A DNA stretch of 64,000 nucleotides. Source: Natrinema altunense. GTDB taxonomy: Archaea > Halobacteriota > Halobacteria > Halobacteriales > Natrialbaceae. The notes under the pieces were generated by a model. It saw nothing but the letters and a program-made list of their open reading frames with translations, was not told the origin of the DNA and ran no database searches. Shown here piece by piece: positions 25,183 through 33,687 of this stretch. Both the position numbers and the translations under genes were made by a program. Position 1 is the first letter of the stretch. Each line of letters opens with the position of its first letter. Location: contig NZ_JNCS01000004.1 of the NCBI RefSeq assembly GCF_000731985.1, positions 248,001-312,000 on the forward strand, given 5' to 3'.

Positions 25183-27960
25183 TCAGGCGTTCAGGACCTG
25201 GCGCAACACGTCGGGTGCGTCCTCGAGCGCGTCGTCCAAGTCCTCGACATTGGGACCGCCGCCCTGGGCGAAGTCCGGCGGGCCGCCGCCGCCGCCGCCG
25301 ACCTTCGCGGCGAGTTCGCCGACGACGTCGCCAGCGTTGACGCCGACGTCGTCGGGAACGGCGACGACGAACTGAGCACTGCCCTCGCCGCTCCCGAGGA
25401 CGGCGATCTTGCCCGCGTCGACGAGGGCGTTCGCAGTCGCCCGCAGTTCGTCCACGTCGGCGTCGATCCTGTCGATGACGGCCGTCGCGTCGCCGATGTC
25501 GACTTCCTCGCCGCCGACAGCGCCGCCGGCGCGAGCCTCCGCGAGTTGCTCCGTCAGGTCCTCGATCTCCTTGCCTCGAGCCTTCCACTCCTCGAAGAAC
25601 CGGGCGGCGGTTTCGGGGACGTCTTCGGGCGACACGTCGAGGATGTCGGCGGCCTCGTAGAGGGCATCTTCCGTCTCCTGGGTCGCCTCGATGGCGGCCT
25701 CGCCGGCCGCGAAGGTGAGCCGCTCGACGCCGTCCTGAACGCGCTCGGTGTTCAGGACTTTGATCGCTCCGATATCGCCGGTACGGGCGACGTGGGTGCC
25801 ACCGCAGGCCTGGGTGTCATCGTCGACGTGGATCAGCCGGATCTGCTCGCCCGGCGGAATCCCGCCCTGGTAGAGGTCGAACCCGTGTTCGGCCTCGGCA
25901 TCGTGGCGATCCGGCCACTCCTGGGAGACCGCGGTGTTGTCCATCACGATCTCGTTTGCACGGTCCTCGACCCGTTTGACGTCCTCACGGCTGATGCGGT
26001 CGTAGTGGCGAACGTCGATCCGCGACCGCTCGACGCCCTTCTGGGCACCGGCCTGCCGGATGTGCTCGCCGAGAACCTGCCGCGCGGCGTGGATGACGAT
26101 GTGGGTCGCCGTGTGATGGCGCATGAGCTGTCGACGACGACCGCCGTCGACCTGCCCGTTGACGAGTTCGCCCTTCCCGGGGTCCTCGTCGGTCCGGTGA
26201 CAGATGACGCCGTCCTCGATCTGGACGTCCGCGACCTCGACGGTCGTCTCGTCCGTCGAGAGCGTCCCGGTGTCGGCGGGCTGGCCACCGCCTTCGGGGT
26301 AGAACATCGTCTGATCCAAGACGACGTCGTAGCCCTCGTCGCGCTCGAAAACGTCGAGCACGACCGCTTCGAACTGGGTCCGCTGTTGATCGTCGTAGTA
26401 GAGCTTCTCCGTCTCGGGGAGGTCCTCGAGACGCTCGTCCTCGTCCTCCTCGGCCTCCGCAACCGTCTCGGGCGTGTCGTGGCGCTTCGCGACGAGGCTG
26501 TAGAAGTCGTCGGGGACCGCGACATCCGCACCGGTCTCCGCGGCGATCTCGGCGACCATATCGGGTTGGATGCCGTGGGAGTCGTAGAGTTCGATCAGTT
26601 CGTCGGTCGGGATGGGCTCGCCTTTCGCGGCGTACTCCTCGGCCAGCGCCTCGACCCGGCGACCGCCGCGCTCGAGGGTCTCGCGGTACTTCTCGACCTC
26701 GGTGCGGACGATATCGCGGATCGTGTCGCGGTTCTCGTATGCGAGGCGCTCGGCCTGCATGTCGACGAGTTCGTCCAGCGGCGCGTCGACGCCGACCGTG
26801 TCACAGAGCCGTTTGGTGCGGCGAAGCACCATCCGTGCGAGGTAGCCCGTACCGACGTTCGAGGGGACGATCCCGTCGCCGAGCATGTACGCGAGGGTGC
26901 GGCAGTGGTCCGCGATCGCGTAGATGTCCTCGAGCGGCTCCATCAGCGCCTCGAGTTCGGCGGCGTCGACGTCGAGTTCGGCCGCGATTTCGCCGCGAGC
27001 GGTCGCCATGTCCTCGGCCTCGTCGATGTCCATGTGGCCCGCGAGTTTCGCGGCGCGATGGATCAGTGCCTCCTGCTCGTCGGTGTGATCGAGCCCGGCG
27101 TTGTCCTTGAGGAAGGCGATCATGTCGGGGTAGACCGCCTCGTAGACGGTCGGGGTGCCCTGGGAGACCCAGGTCCACCGCTCGAGCCCGTAGCCCGTGT
27201 CGACGATGTAGGTGTCCATCGGGCTGTAGCGGTTCCCGTCTTTCATCTCGTACTCGCCGTCGGGGTCCTGTTCCATGGACATGAAGACCAGCGTGGCGAG
27301 TTCGACGCCCCGATAGATGACTTCGATAGCGGGGCCGGCGTTGCCGCCGCCGACCCACGGGTCCTCGATGTAGATGACTTCCTCGAGATCGACGCCCATC
27401 GAATCGAAGAAGCCGTCGCAGAGTTCGACGGTGCGGTCCTTCCAGTAGACCTCGCCGTGATAGGCGTACTCGTCTTCGTCGACATCCTCGCGCGTGTTGA
27501 ACGCGTGGTGGGCCATCATCTCGAAGGCCATCGTGTGTCGCCCGGTCTTGCCGACGTTGTCGATGTCCTGCATTCGGATGCAGGGCTGGGAGACCGTCAA
27601 CGGGTTCGCGGGCGGCGGCGTCTCGCCGCTGGTGACCAGCGGCTGGAAGTCGTAGATCGACGCCTGTGTCAGCAAGACATCGTCGCGCCAGCGGTTCGCC
27701 GCGACCGGGTAGGGATCGATCCGCTCGTGGTCGTGGTCCTCGAAGTAAGAGAGAAACGCCTCGCGCATCTCGGTCAGGTCGTACGACTCGTCGAAGCCCG
27801 AGTTGTCGATGAAGTCGTACTCCTCGCAGGGGGGCTCGCCGCAGGTCTCCCTGCTCCCGTCGCGCGTCCAGAAGTGAGCGCCACACGACGGACACTCCTT
27901 GCGCTCGAATCCTTCCTCCTCGAAGTACTCGAGGCGGTACTCCTCCTCTAGTTCGCTCAT
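25183..27960 (-). CDS. alaS: alanine--tRNA ligase
   Basis: Charges tRNA-Ala with alanine. The 925-residue archaeal-type enzyme starts [20 protein letters not shown], with an N-terminal zinc-binding-like CPSCGAHFW and CGEPPC. Class II aminoacylation landmarks include [20 protein letters not shown]. The editing domain carries [13 protein letters not shown] and [13 protein letters not shown], so proofreading of misacylated Ser/Gly should be intact. The C-terminal C-Ala domain ends with a glycine-rich stretch ([20 protein letters not shown]). On the minus strand TTTTACG about 27 nt upstream of the ATG is a likely TATA element. Frames opposite this gene are open for long distances but are shadows. 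Confidence 0.97.
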   Translation of the reverse strand: MSELEEEYRLEYFEEEGFERKECPSCGAHFWTRDGSRETCGEPPCEEYDFIDNSGFDESYDLTEMREAFLSYFEDHDHERIDPYPVAANRWRDDVLLTQASIYDFQPLVTSGETPPPANPLTVSQPCIRMQDIDNVGKTGRHTMAFEMMAHHAFNTREDVDEDEYAYHGEVYWKDRTVELCDGFFDSMGVDLEEVIYIEDPWVGGGNAGPAIEVIYRGVELATLVFMSMEQDPDGEYEMKDGNRYSPMDTYIVDTGYGLERWTWVSQGTPTVYEAVYPDMIAFLKDNAGLDHTDEQEALIHRAAKLAGHMDIDEAEDMATARGEIAAELDVDAAELEALMEPLEDIYAIADHCRTLAYMLGDGIVPSNVGTGYLARMVLRRTKRLCDTVGVDAPLDELVDMQAERLAYENRDTIRDIVRTEVEKYRETLERGGRRVEALAEEYAAKGEPIPTDELIELYDSHGIQPDMVAEIAAETGADVAVPDDFYSLVAKRHDTPETVAEAEEDEDERLEDLPETEKLYYDDQQRTQFEAVVLDVFERDEGYDVVLDQTMFYPEGGGQPADTGTLSTDETTVEVADVQIEDGVICHRTDEDPGKGELVNGQVDGGRRRQLMRHHTATHIVIHAARQVLGEHIRQAGAQKGVERSRIDVRHYDRISREDVKRVEDRANEIVMDNTAVSQEWPDRHDAEAEHGFDLYQGGIPPGEQIRLIHVDDDTQACGGTHVARTGDIGAIKVLNTERVQDGVERLTFAAGEAAIEATQETEDALYEAADILDVSPEDVPETAARFFEEWKARGKEIEDLTEQLAEARAGGAVGGEEVDIGDATAVIDRIDADVDELRATANALVDAGKIAVLGSGEGSAQFVVAVPDDVGVNAGDVVGELAAKVGGGGGGPPDFAQGGGPNVEDLDDALEDAPDVLRQVLNA

Positions 27961-28398
27961 TACGCGTGTATTGACCCTGCAGCGCGTAAAACAGTTCCGC
28001 AACTGAGGCCGTGAAAGGAGCGTCCGACACGAACGTGATCGGCCGCGACACGCGTCTAGTCGGTGACGCTGGACCCGTATCCGATGCCACGCGACGGTAT
28101 AACCCCCTCGAGTCCCCGGTCGCACGGTGCCGCGCGTCGGCCCCAACCGATCAGTATCCTAACGTTCTTTAGGATAGATTGCGTATCGCACGGATGCGCA
28201 CGAAAGTGCGCCAAGCCGGAGTGCCACAGCATCCAACCAAGCACTCCGGCTCATACGCCGCCCCCGCGTAGCGGGAGCAATCCACCATTGGCGTTGGCGA
28301 AATAAAGACCTGCCGACGTCCGTCGACCAGTCGCGACTGTCGCTGGCTCGCTCGCTGGATCGCTGCCTGCCGCGTCGGGGCCTGTACACGGAAGAGAC
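27961..28398. other. 438-bp intergenic region with four hairpins
   Basis: The region lies between the alaS start and a small zinc-finger frame. The part next to alaS holds its promoter. From 28155 to 28275 four inverted repeats follow one another, described separately. I see no tRNA cloverleaf and no open frame with family similarity. The rest (28280-28398) is unremarkable. Confidence 0.6.
28155..28275. ncRNA. cluster of four hairpins, candidate structured RNA or MITE end
   Basis: Hairpin 1: TATCCTAA (28155-28162), 6-nt loop, TTAGGATA (28169-28176). Hairpin 2: GCGCAC (28196-28201), GAAA loop, GTGCGC (28206-28211), a perfect GNRA tetraloop stem. Hairpin 3: AGCCGGAGTGC (28214-28224), 16-nt loop, GCACTCCGGCT (28241-28251), a perfect 11-bp stem. 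Hairpin 4: CCCGC (28263-28267), 3-nt loop, GCGGG (28271-28275). Such tight packing is typical of a folded RNA or of IS200/IS605-type ends, including haloarchaeal palindrome-associated MITEs. The strand cannot be decided; the GAAA loop forms on the plus-strand transcript. Confidence 0.5.
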
Positions 28399-28581
28399 AT
28401 GATTTCCAGCATCACACTCCACTGCGACTGTGGTACAGATGTCCGTCTCGCGCCGACGGACCACATGACTACCTGTCCCGACTGCGAAACGACGGTCGCG
28501 TTCTCGCTCGTCGAAGACCCCGCTCACGATACCCATGCACCCAGCACTCGCAACGGTTCTCGATCGTATCGCGGCCCGTAA
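28399..28581 (+). CDS. small zinc-ribbon-like protein
   Basis: A 60-residue frame with CDCG near the start and CPDC about 17 residues later (HCDCGTDVR...MTTCPDCETTV), the pattern of small haloarchaeal zinc-finger proteins. After residue 45 the composition turns basic and serine-rich, and the frame overlaps the start of the HalOD1 gene by 47 bp. The end may therefore be spurious, or the two genes may be coupled. Function unknown. Confidence 0.45.
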   Translation: MISSITLHCDCGTDVRLAPTDHMTTCPDCETTVAFSLVEDPAHDTHAPSTRNGSRSYRGP

Positions 28582-28753
28582 GGGCTGTGCTCCGGCGGCC
28601 CTCCCGCCGCTATACGAGGCCGTCGATCCCGAGGCGCTGGCGGCCGTCCTCGAGTCGAACCCGGACGTGACCGTCCGCTTCGAGTACGCGGGCTATCGGG
28701 TCGTGGTCGGCCCCGGGACCGACGGGAGCGAGGTGATCGACGGTCGTGTGTAA
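28535..28753 (+). CDS. HalOD1 output domain protein
   Basis: A 72-residue protein that is essentially one HalOD1 domain: LDRIAARKGCAPAALPPLYE, AVDPEALAAVL, VTVRFEYAGYRVVV. HalOD1 is a small output domain found alone or on haloarchaeal receiver proteins; its biochemical role is not established. It stands just upstream of a sensor-kinase-like gene in the same direction, so a signalling partnership is plausible. Confidence 0.8.
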   Translation: MHPALATVLDRIAARKGCAPAALPPLYEAVDPEALAAVLESNPDVTVRFEYAGYRVVVGPGTDGSEVIDGRV

Positions 28754-28819
28754 GGGAACGTGAACGGTCAGTCCGGATGACGTTCACGCTTCCCGAAACG
28801 CGGTCCGAGACGGACGGCA

Positions 28820-28829
28820 AAGTTTTATC
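28820..28829 (+). promoter_or_regulatory. TATA box of the kinase-like gene
   Basis: AGTTTTATCC is a clear haloarchaeal TATA element. It predicts transcription starting near 28850-28855, just before the TTG at 28858 and about 20 nt before the ATG at 28873. Confidence 0.6.
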
Positions 28830-28872
28830 CTGACGGACGGTCTCGCCACATAGACGATTGAACGGCACCGGG

Positions 28873-30963
28873 ATGACGACGGGGACGACGACCCAGCGAC
28901 CGCGAACAGTGCTCTACGTGGCCGACGCGGAGGCGGCTGCCAGCGACGGCGCTAGCGCACTCGAGGCGGTCGACGCCGGGCGGGAGCGGTCGGTCCACGC
29001 CGTGACGGCCGTCGATCGCGTCCGGAACTGGGCTCCCGAGGCCGACTGCGTCGTCTTCGCCGAGACGCCGACGACGGCCGCGGGCTCGTCGCTGCTCGAG
29101 GTAATCGAGGCCTGTGGCTCGACGCCGGTGATCCTCTTTACCGACCCGTCGTTCGCGCCGACCGCCGCACGATCGACCGACGGTATCGACGGCTACGTCC
29201 GCCGGAACACCGACGACGCCGTCGCCCACCTCGCGGACGAGATCGAGTGGGTCTGTCGCGATACCGGGGACGCGGGGAGCGCCGACCGCGCCGCGTCGAC
29301 CCCCGGACCCGCCCAGCGCTTCCTCGAGTCGGTCCCCGAAGTGGTGGCCTGTCGCGACCGCGACCGACTCTTCGAACGCCTGGTCGAGACCGCGGCGGAC
29401 GCCCTCGACTGCGAGACCTGCTGGCTCTCGACGGTCCACTTCGGGGAGTTCACCCCCCGGGCGACCGCGTCGGGGGTCTCTGACGACGACCTCGAGCCGG
29501 TCTCGCGCGACGGGGTCCGCGACGAGACCCTGCAAACCGGTGAGACGCTTCGAATCGACGAGATCGCGAGCGACGACCGACTGACGGCCCCCCTCGACGG
29601 GGTGACGTCGCTGTGTTGCGTTCCGGTCGGCGATATCGGACTCCTGCAGGTCGCCGCCGAGGAGGCAGCCGCGTTCGACGACCGCGACTGTGACTCGCTC
29701 GCCGCGTGGTGTCGCGTCGCCGCCGCGGTCCTCGAGCGGATCGACGACGACGCGAGCCACAGGACGGCCCGCGAGCGACTGCAACGGGAGCGCGATCGGC
29801 TGCGGACGGACCGCGACCGACTGGCCGGCAAACGGGACGAGTTGGCGGCCGAGCGCGACCGCCTCGCCGACGAACGCGACCGCTTCCGTGCGCTGTTCGA
29901 GACCATCCCGGAGCCGGCGGTCCACTACGAGATCGACGACGGACGGGTGCTCGTCCGGGACAGCAACGACGCCTTCGGCGAGGTCTTCCGGACCGATCCC
30001 GAGGGAGCCGACGACGAGGCCCCCATCGCGCCGGGACTCGAACACCGGGGAGAAACGCTGCTCGAGTCGCTCCGGGCGGGCGAGCGCCGCCAGCTCGTCA
30101 GTCGTCGGGAAACCGTCGATGGCGTCCGCGAGTTCCTGCTGACGCTGGTGCCGGTCGACGGTGGCGCGAGCGATGGCGGGGCACCCGACGCTCACACTCC
30201 CGACGGGCTGCTCGTCTACAGCGACGTGACCGAGGCGAGCCGCCGCGAGCGGGCAGTCGCCGCCGCCGAGGCCCGACTCGAGACGATCGAAACGCTGGTC
30301 GACGAGGAGATGCGGACGCCGCTGAACGTCGCCCGCGGCTACCTCGAACTCGCCGAGGAAACCGGCGCTGCCGAACACTTCGCGGAGGTCGACGACGCGC
30401 AGAAGCGGCTGCGGGAGCTCGTCGATCGGCTCGTCTCGATCGTCCGGCGGGACGACGTGCTCGTCGAGACCGAACCCGTCGCCATCCACGACGTCGCGCG
30501 GCGGGCCTGGGTCACCGTCGAGACCGACGATGCGCGGCTCGTGACGCACACGGCCGACGACCGCGTGCTCGAGGCGGACAAGGCGCGGCTGCGGGACCTG
30601 TTCGAGCAGCTGCTGAGGACCGTGATCGACGCGGCCGACGGAACCGACTGCGGAACGAAAAGCGGCAACGAAACGGTCGGGCCGGCCGACGCGGACACCG
30701 AGACGACGGTCGTCACCGTCGGCGCAACCGACGACGGGTTCTACGTCGCGCGACGCGACGCCGAATCCGACGCCGCGGACGCCGACGACGGGATCGAGAC
30801 GGACCCCGTCCCCGACCAGTTGACCGCGGCCGACGGCACCGGTTTCGGGCTCGACACCGTCGAACGCATCGCCGACGCCCACGGCTGGAACGTCGGCGTT
30901 GCGGCGGACGACGGGCGCATCGCCGTCGCGTTCCGCGGCGTCGACGCCGGCGACGCCCACTAG
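28873..30963 (+). CDS. GAF/PAS sensor histidine-kinase-like protein lacking catalytic residues
   Basis: A 696-residue protein from the ATG at 28873 (a TTG at 28858 would add five residues). In order: a degenerate receiver-like domain (about 10-130), a GAF domain (about 150-290), a charged coiled coil (RERDRLRTDRDRLAGKRDEL, about 300-340), a PAS domain (345-465) and a kinase core. The H-box reads LVDEEMRTPLNVARGYLEL, where haloarchaeal kinases have LSHDxRNPLNVA, so the phospho-histidine is missing. The N-box reads LFEQLLRTVIDAAD without its asparagine, and the DxGxG box is lost. Only the G2 box GTGFGLDTVERIADAHGW is kept. It is likely a pseudokinase sensor. Confidence 0.82.
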   Translation: MTTGTTTQRPRTVLYVADAEAAASDGASALEAVDAGRERSVHAVTAVDRVRNWAPEADCVVFAETPTTAAGSSLLEVIEACGSTPVILFTDPSFAPTAARSTDGIDGYVRRNTDDAVAHLADEIEWVCRDTGDAGSADRAASTPGPAQRFLESVPEVVACRDRDRLFERLVETAADALDCETCWLSTVHFGEFTPRATASGVSDDDLEPVSRDGVRDETLQTGETLRIDEIASDDRLTAPLDGVTSLCCVPVGDIGLLQVAAEEAAAFDDRDCDSLAAWCRVAAAVLERIDDDASHRTARERLQRERDRLRTDRDRLAGKRDELAAERDRLADERDRFRALFETIPEPAVHYEIDDGRVLVRDSNDAFGEVFRTDPEGADDEAPIAPGLEHRGETLLESLRAGERRQLVSRRETVDGVREFLLTLVPVDGGASDGGAPDAHTPDGLLVYSDVTEASRRERAVAAAEARLETIETLVDEEMRTPLNVARGYLELAEETGAAEHFAEVDDAQKRLRELVDRLVSIVRRDDVLVETEPVAIHDVARRAWVTVETDDARLVTHTADDRVLEADKARLRDLFEQLLRTVIDAADGTDCGTKSGNETVGPADADTETTVVTVGATDDGFYVARRDAESDAADADDGIETDPVPDQLTAADGTGFGLDTVERIADAHGWNVGVAADDGRIAVAFRGVDAGDAH

Positions 30964-30979
30964 TCGGGCCGACCGCCGA

Positions 30980-31972
30980 TCAGGCGTCCGTCTCGAGCGC
31001 CAGCGACGCCAGCATCGCCTCGAGTTGCAGGCGCTCGTTTGCGCCCTCGGTAATGCGGTAGTCGACTTCGCCGAGTCGCTCGAGCAACCGCACGGTCGCC
31101 CGCTCGGGAACGTCGAACTCCCAGGCCGACCGGTGGAGTTGATCGATGACGTCGCCGCCGGCGAGCCCGCGCTCGGTCAAGAGGTCCTCCAGGGCGGCGC
31201 GGGCGGCGGTGAAGTCGCCGTCGATGGCGTGTTCGACCATGGCCTCGACCTCCTCGGGGCGGGCGGTGGCGGTGATCGCGAAGACGGTCTCCTCGTCGAC
31301 GGTTTCGCCCATCACCGCGGCGGCCTGCAACGCGTTGATCGCCTTGCGCATGTCGCCGTCGGCCGCGTAGACTAAGGCGTCGACGCCGTCGTCGGTCACC
31401 GCGATATCCTCGGTGGCCGCGATCTCGCGGACCTGAGCCTCGATCGCGTCCACGGTGAGTTCGGTAAAACGAAAGACCGCACAGCGGGACTGGATCGGGT
31501 CGATGATCTGGCTCGAGTAGTTACACGAGAGGATGAATCGGGTGTTGTTCGAGAACTGCTCCATCGTCCGGCGCAACGCGGACTGGGCGTCGGAGGTCAA
31601 GGCGTCGGCCTCGTCGAGGAAGATGATGCGATGGGAGTAGCCGCCGAAACTCGAGCGGGCGAAGTCCTTGATCCGGTCGCGGACGACGTCGATCCCCCGC
31701 TGATCGGAGGCGTTGAGTTCGAGGAAGTTCTCCTGCCAGTCGTCGTCGTAGACCTCTCGAGCGATGCTTTTCGCTGCCGTCGTCTTTCCCGTGCCGGCCG
31801 GGCCTGCAAAAAGGAGATGGGGGAGATCGTCCTGCTCGACGTAGTTTTTGAGCCGCGGAACGATGTCCGTGTGGCCCTTGATGTCGTCGAGTCGCTCCGG
31901 ACGGTACTTCTCGATCCAGACTTCGGTCTTGCCGGGTGTGGGTTCCGCCGCCTCGGCGTCGGCCTCGCTCAT
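30980..31972 (-). CDS. rfcS: replication factor C small subunit
   Basis: Part of the clamp loader that opens PCNA and places it on primed DNA. The 330-residue protein starts [20 protein letters not shown] at 31972. It has [13 protein letters not shown], Walker [10 protein letters not shown], Walker [11 protein letters not shown], sensor 1 LSCNYSS and the SRC arginine-finger motif in QSRCAVFRF, all at family positions. The length is typical for an intein-free small subunit. It is convergent with the kinase-like gene, 16 bp apart. Confidence 0.96.
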   Translation of the reverse strand: MSEADAEAAEPTPGKTEVWIEKYRPERLDDIKGHTDIVPRLKNYVEQDDLPHLLFAGPAGTGKTTAAKSIAREVYDDDWQENFLELNASDQRGIDVVRDRIKDFARSSFGGYSHRIIFLDEADALTSDAQSALRRTMEQFSNNTRFILSCNYSSQIIDPIQSRCAVFRFTELTVDAIEAQVREIAATEDIAVTDDGVDALVYAADGDMRKAINALQAAAVMGETVDEETVFAITATARPEEVEAMVEHAIDGDFTAARAALEDLLTERGLAGGDVIDQLHRSAWEFDVPERATVRLLERLGEVDYRITEGANERLQLEAMLASLALETDA

Positions 31973-32101
31973 ACCGGTCGAAGGTGGGGCCGCAAGATAA
32001 AACGACCGAAGGTCGCCATCGGCTCGCGTCGCCGGCAGTCCAGGGGTGGCACACCGATCACGAGACCGGACCGTTTTCGTCCCTGACACCGTGGTGGCGG
32101 G

Positions 32102-32110
32102 TTTTACACC
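32102..32110 (+). promoter_or_regulatory. TATA box of the bactofilin-like gene
   Basis: TTTTACACC lies about 28-30 nt upstream of the ATG at 32135, a good fit for a near-leaderless transcript. Confidence 0.5.
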
Positions 32111-32134
32111 CTGCTCGGAGAAGGGACGTGCACA

Positions 32135-33229
32135 ATGGTTGGCTCAAGCACACGATCGCGGCTCGTCGTCATCGCAGTGGTCGCCCTCGCCGTCGTCGGC
32201 ACCGTCCCGGTGCTGGTCGCCGCGCAGAGCAACGGGCAAACCGGCGGGACGGTCGTCGTCGAGGAGGGCGAGACGGTCGAGACACTCGAGGGGATCGGCG
32301 GCTCAGTCGTCGTCCGCGGGACCGTCACCAACGATGTCAGCGCCGTCGGGGGCGACGTACGGGTCGAACGGACCGGTTCGGTCGGCGGCGATCTCGAGGC
32401 GGCCGGCGGGAGCGTGACCATCGCGGGAACCGTCGAGGGCGACGTGGCTGTCGGGGCGGGAAGCCTCACGATCGCCGAGAACGGGACCGTCGGCCAGGAC
32501 CTTACGGCCGGCGTCGGGAGCGCGACGATCGAGGGGACGATCGAGGGCGACGCCGAAATCGGGGCGGAAACGATCCGGCTGGGAGAGAGCGCCTCGATCG
32601 CGGGCGATCTCCGGTACGACGGCGATCTCGAAGGGAACACCGACGCGGTCGCGGGCGACGTCGTGGAGGACTCCTCGCTCGGCGTCGACGTCGCACCGAC
32701 GGTTCAGCCCTTCGCATCGTGGCTGTTCACGGCCTACGCGCTGGCGGTGAACCTGCTGCTCGGAGCCGCGTTGCTCGCGCTGTTCCCGCGGTTCTCCGAC
32801 GGGGTCGCCGACCGCGTCGCGTCGGGTCCCGTTCGCTCCGGGCTCGTCGGGTTGCTCGTGGCCGTTGGGATCCCGGTCCTCCTGATCGCGCTCGCGATCA
32901 CCGTCATCGGGCTTCCGCTGTCGCTCGTGGGCGGCTTCGCGTTCGGCCTGCTGCTGTGGATCGGGATCATCTACGGGCGCTTCGCCGTCGCCGCGTGGCT
33001 CCTCTCGCTGGTCGGGCTGGGCAACCGCTGGCTCGCGCTCGTCGTCGGGCTGGTCGCCGGCGCTGCCCTCGGCCAGCTTCCGATCCCGTTCGTCGGCGGT
33101 GTGATCAACCTGCTCGTCCTCCTGCTGGGGCTCGGCGCGCTCGTCCGCGCCCTCTACGGCCACTGGCGCGCCGGCCGGAAGCGCGGTCGAGAGCGCCGCG
33201 CCGGACCGGACGAGCCGGCGGCGGAGTAA
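32135..33229 (+). CDS. bactofilin-like exported domain fused to membrane segments
   Basis: A 364-residue protein. An N-terminal signal segment (about 9-29) precedes an extracytoplasmic beta-helix-like region (about 40-175) with short repeats such as [20 protein letters not shown] and [20 protein letters not shown], the pattern of polymer-forming bactofilin-like domains. From about 185 there are several membrane segments ([60 protein letters not shown]). The tail is Arg-rich. The repeats would face outside the cell, unlike cytoplasmic bactofilins. It may act in envelope organisation; this is inference. Confidence 0.8.
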   Translation: MVGSSTRSRLVVIAVVALAVVGTVPVLVAAQSNGQTGGTVVVEEGETVETLEGIGGSVVVRGTVTNDVSAVGGDVRVERTGSVGGDLEAAGGSVTIAGTVEGDVAVGAGSLTIAENGTVGQDLTAGVGSATIEGTIEGDAEIGAETIRLGESASIAGDLRYDGDLEGNTDAVAGDVVEDSSLGVDVAPTVQPFASWLFTAYALAVNLLLGAALLALFPRFSDGVADRVASGPVRSGLVGLLVAVGIPVLLIALAITVIGLPLSLVGGFAFGLLLWIGIIYGRFAVAAWLLSLVGLGNRWLALVVGLVAGAALGQLPIPFVGGVINLLVLLLGLGALVRALYGHWRAGRKRGRERRAGPDEPAAE

Positions 33230-33288
33230 GCGGCGGCGAGCTGACCCTCGAGCGACGCGCTCAAGGCCGCCGCGGCGTAACGGGGCGT

Positions 33289-33540
33289 ATGCACGTCACC
33301 GTCGATGTCAAGGGCGAGGACACCTACGAACTCGAACTCGAGGCGGTGGCGGGGGCCGCGGCCGATGGGGAAGCGACCGGCGATCCCGCCGACGCCACGC
33401 CGACGTACGCGGACCTGCTCCGCGAGGTCGAGTTGAGTCCACACGAGGTGAGCGTCCTCGTCGACGGGCGTCCGGTCCCGGAGGATCAGCCCGTCGAGAG
33501 CGACCACGTAACGGTGTTGCGGCTGATCAAGGGCGGGTAA
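33289..33540 (+). CDS. samp2: ubiquitin-like small archaeal modifier (SAMP2 type)
   Basis: An 83-residue beta-grasp protein from the ATG at 33289 (MHVTVDVKGEDTYELELEAV) ending VTVLRLIKGG. The C-terminal Gly-Gly is the residue pair that is adenylated and conjugated. The segment YADLLREVELSPHEVSVLVD and then GRPVPEDQPVESDHV match Haloferax SAMP2, which is both a protein modifier and a sulfur carrier for tRNA 2-thiolation. The protein is about 17 residues longer, mostly an Ala/Gly/Asp-rich insertion at about residues 20-38. The Lys before Gly-Gly is present. The E1-like enzyme UbaA is not in this window. Confidence 0.93.
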   Translation: MHVTVDVKGEDTYELELEAVAGAAADGEATGDPADATPTYADLLREVELSPHEVSVLVDGRPVPEDQPVESDHVTVLRLIKGG

Positions 33541-33687
33541 CGCTGGCGACTCGGTCCGTAGCGTATCCGGTTGGGGGAAGCAGTTGCCACCCGGTAGCCG
33601 AGTCGATCGACACGAATGCTCAGTTGGCAACAGTTTCTGCAGCATCGACCCGCTCAGTAATAGCCGCTCAGCGACTACTCGACTCGT

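Noticed and set aside
25147-27951. A 934-codon open frame opposite alaS
   Set aside because: It lies entirely antisense to a full-length alanine--tRNA ligase and shows no domain pattern.
28155-28275. The hairpin cluster as a tRNA
   Set aside because: No 7-bp acceptor stem, T-loop GTTC or anticodon arrangement can be fitted.
28825-30960. A 711-codon open frame opposite the kinase-like gene
   Set aside because: It is a mirror of the codon pattern of the plus-strand gene, which has recognisable GAF, PAS and G2-box sequence and a good TATA box.
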